Below are positions 63,401 to 64,000 of a DNA stretch of 64,000 nt, one piece after another. The position numbers and the translations under genes are program-made. Under the pieces are notes generated by a model. The model searched no databases, was not told the origin of the DNA, and saw only the letters and a list, made by a program, of their open reading frames with translations. Within the stretch, counting starts at the first letter, position 1; the number at the start of each line of letters is the position of its first letter. Origin of the DNA: Methyloferula stellata AR4 (lineage in GTDB: Bacteria; Pseudomonadota; Alphaproteobacteria; Rhizobiales; Beijerinckiaceae); the NCBI RefSeq assembly GCF_000385335.1, contig NZ_ARWA01000001.1:2682001-2746000 (forward strand), read 5' to 3'.

Positions 63401-64000
63401 GCTCAGACGGACTGCCGAAGGGTAATGGCGGCAGCCTCTCGCTGCTCACCTATTCCGGTGGCTGGGCTGCGCCCTATGCAATCGGGAAGGATGGAACCTT
63501 CCGTTCAGCGCCTACTGGCGGTAACGAACCTACCGCGGCGACTGTCGTCATGGCGGGAACCATCTACGCCGACAGTTTCGACACCGGCGGCACGTTCACT
63601 TTGCAGGCGCCGGCGATCACGATCGACGGCGCGGCGACAAGTGTTACGTCTTACACGTCAGGCGCGAATGCTGGCACAATCGTGCTGCCGACATCTTTCT
63701 TCACCGACAATGGATTTTCGAATTATGTGTTGACCAGCGTCTATGGCAGCACGACGGTCACCGCCGGAACTCATCTTCTGCTGCAGCAATCGAATTATCT
63801 GAGCGGTGTTGGCGGCGGCGGCACGGTGCTCAGTAATCTGACAACGCTCGGCGCGGCGGCGGGTGTAATCCCCGCCGATGTCCTTGCGCTCACCTTGCAG
63901 CCGACCGGCGCGACTGTCCGGGATTTCGCCGAAATCGGCCTCGCGCCTGATGGCTTGCGTAATCCAGTGAGTCTGACGCTTAACCAGATAGTTTACGGTT
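60445..64000 (+). CDS. Large filamentous-haemagglutinin-type exoprotein (TpsA), partial at window end
   Basis: The frame from ATG 60445 stays open to the window end (at least 1185 residues). Signal peptide (RFAYLLTSASALALSLG, cleavage near ANAG), then an Ala/Gln-rich helical segment (about 50-115: AAQAAAATAASQQAATVAAQ). The TPS secretion domain follows (about 135-300), with the hallmark NPNGIIFGGASQINVHSLIA (from residue 229). After that come Ser/Thr/Gly-rich beta-helix repeats (GAVTIGTYLTNGTITQNGAI; VTNSGSIVTQAGQIILAAGN). It is exported through the TpsB at 50078 and probably forms a surface fibre or adhesin. No stop codon in the window. Confidence 0.94.
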   Translation, partial: MLGIPMTLRLYRNSRKNRFAYLLTSASALALSLGTYHQANAGPHSSWSPSTAASAAQAAAATAASQQAATVAAQSQATLNAAASAIRGMWTPQQAAQAAAAALQSGANTVANGISTGGNGQLPGLVVDPRVGAGVPNLWINASQPTQTTSNGQTTVTIDQTAPQAVMTWLYYNVGANTTVVYRQEVGGVTLPLGQGNPSWVALNRIDATGVPSQILGSIKADGTVLLINPNGIIFGGASQINVHSLIATSFDIDGTTAASAFNGSSAYTALSVNGITFEAPPEEASSNLYFVANGLYTLAVPGTSQPNYGNSVQFAMGNQSLSTAALPGVPGSGRGSIVVEAGASITNTVNATGDGGYVALLGSSVTNSGSIVTQAGQIILAAGNAALLTEPSSAATGVNTAISLNQTLTGVATFSSTAFQGSLQTLTLSAGDNSVTNNGLLISNEGAVTIGTYLTNGTITQNGAIEATTSTQRIGSITLQTAGEAIFAPTSVTAILPDPNSGTVPVSAATGLQPAITIEGDQGIDFQSGSLLRAPSAALKLMSNNNVVLESGATIDLSGLANVEVPVTNYLVTFVVTANEVANDPLARSLIGTTVTIDSRVGSPIIDDTGYANLIQESIGQVLTAGGSVSVSSPNGGAATLIQKPGSLIDISGGYVTFTGGTINTTKLLGSDGRIYDIGKASTAISYVGIAGEFTVEHPHWGVTQTFTNPLLRGTYYDPTYIAGASAGSLSVTGLPVLDGTILGETVTGRRQRANAIGGGTTAQASLEALPAGASLTITSGASFWFETSAQAGSDPFGLSNYVFGSTWTAPSTVALLTDKLSAVDFASITVQGTSTGGYPTVNMTAGSVLTVAPGGSVNLQGVQLIDGTINAPSGKITLSGYVYDTSASSSNGVPNLSPVTIGSGAVLNVAGLWVNDTGAIGDEVQGQAFINGGSVSISTTAAAYHTTDGFSSSDVTQSIILAAGSVIDLSSGGYVGSNGKLAIGSDGLPKGNGGSLSLLTYSGGWAAPYAIGKDGTFRSAPTGGNEPTAATVVMAGTIYADSFDTGGTFTLQAPAITIDGAATSVTSYTSGANAGTIVLPTSFFTDNGFSNYVLTSVYGSTTVTAGTHLLLQQSNYLSGVGGGGTVLSNLTTLGAAAGVIPADVLALTLQPTGATVRDFAEIGLAPDGLRNPVSLTLNQIVYG

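Noticed and set aside
1-64000. CRISPR arrays, rRNA genes, prophage modules, integrases
   Set aside because: No repeat-spacer pattern, no rRNA sequence, no phage structural genes and no integrase-like protein were seen in the window.

Overview
The window reads as chromosomal DNA of a GC-rich alphaproteobacterium, most likely order Hyphomicrobiales (Rhizobiales) and plausibly Beijerinckiaceae. This rests on gene content (class I PHA synthase, acetoacetate decarboxylase / 3-hydroxybutyrate dehydrogenase / patatin cluster, type 2 ArgC), codon usage and two small palindromic intergenic repeats of a kind common in that order. The taxonomy is inference.

Bases 1-15,850 are ordinary housekeeping sequence: argC, an MFS transporter, phaC, a divergent PurD-like ATP-grasp protein, an SRPBCC protein, a compact dihydrofolate reductase, hom, a PHB-mobilisation set (adc-bdhA divergent from a patatin), recJ and a tRNA-Glu(TTC). 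Directly after the tRNA the character changes. From about 15.9 to 26 kb lies an accessory stretch with a GlxA-type regulator, an NTF2-like protein, an HD-domain protein, a frameshifted Tat-exported hydrolase, a beta-carbonic-anhydrase-like protein, an NmrA-type reductase, an IS3 remnant touching a NarL-type response regulator and its kinase, and a LysR regulator. The LysR promoter region has been duplicated in tandem and carries three copies of a 17-bp dyad at an exact 24-bp period.

Bases 26,193-39,729 form a compact, co-directional seven-gene cluster: Rieske dioxygenase alpha and beta, a 2627-residue iterative polyketide synthase, an NmrA-type reductase, a bicupin, a crotonase-fold protein and a CaiB/BaiF CoA-transferase. 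The PKS has the domain order of enediyne (PksE) synthases (KS-AT-ACP-KR-DH-PPTase), but with two ACPs and two C-terminal hot-dog domains that resemble the normally separate enediyne thioesterase. The other enediyne cassette genes (E3, E4, E5) are not visible. The cluster looks like a biosynthetic pathway of unknown product in which a ring-hydroxylating oxygenase tailors, or prepares a substrate for, a polyene-type chain.

Bases 39.7-48.7 kb are gene-poor and partly decayed: a truncated FecR, a frameshifted unknown gene, small secreted proteins, a GspN/GspC-like protein, an STN-domain protein and a TonB. Bases 48,723-64,000 hold a tightly packed plus-strand locus: FecR, a TpsB/FhaC-type outer-membrane transporter, an ExbB with an N-terminal DUF2341 and LamG-like lectin domain, ExbD, TonB, a putative porin, a coiled-coil periplasmic protein, a parvulin PPIase, a lytic transglycosylase, a small secreted protein, and the start of a large filamentous-haemagglutinin-type exoprotein (TpsA) that runs off the window. 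It looks like a two-partner secretion system packaged with its own Ton motor and periplasmic helpers. The PKS cluster and this secretion/Ton locus are the two most interesting systems here.
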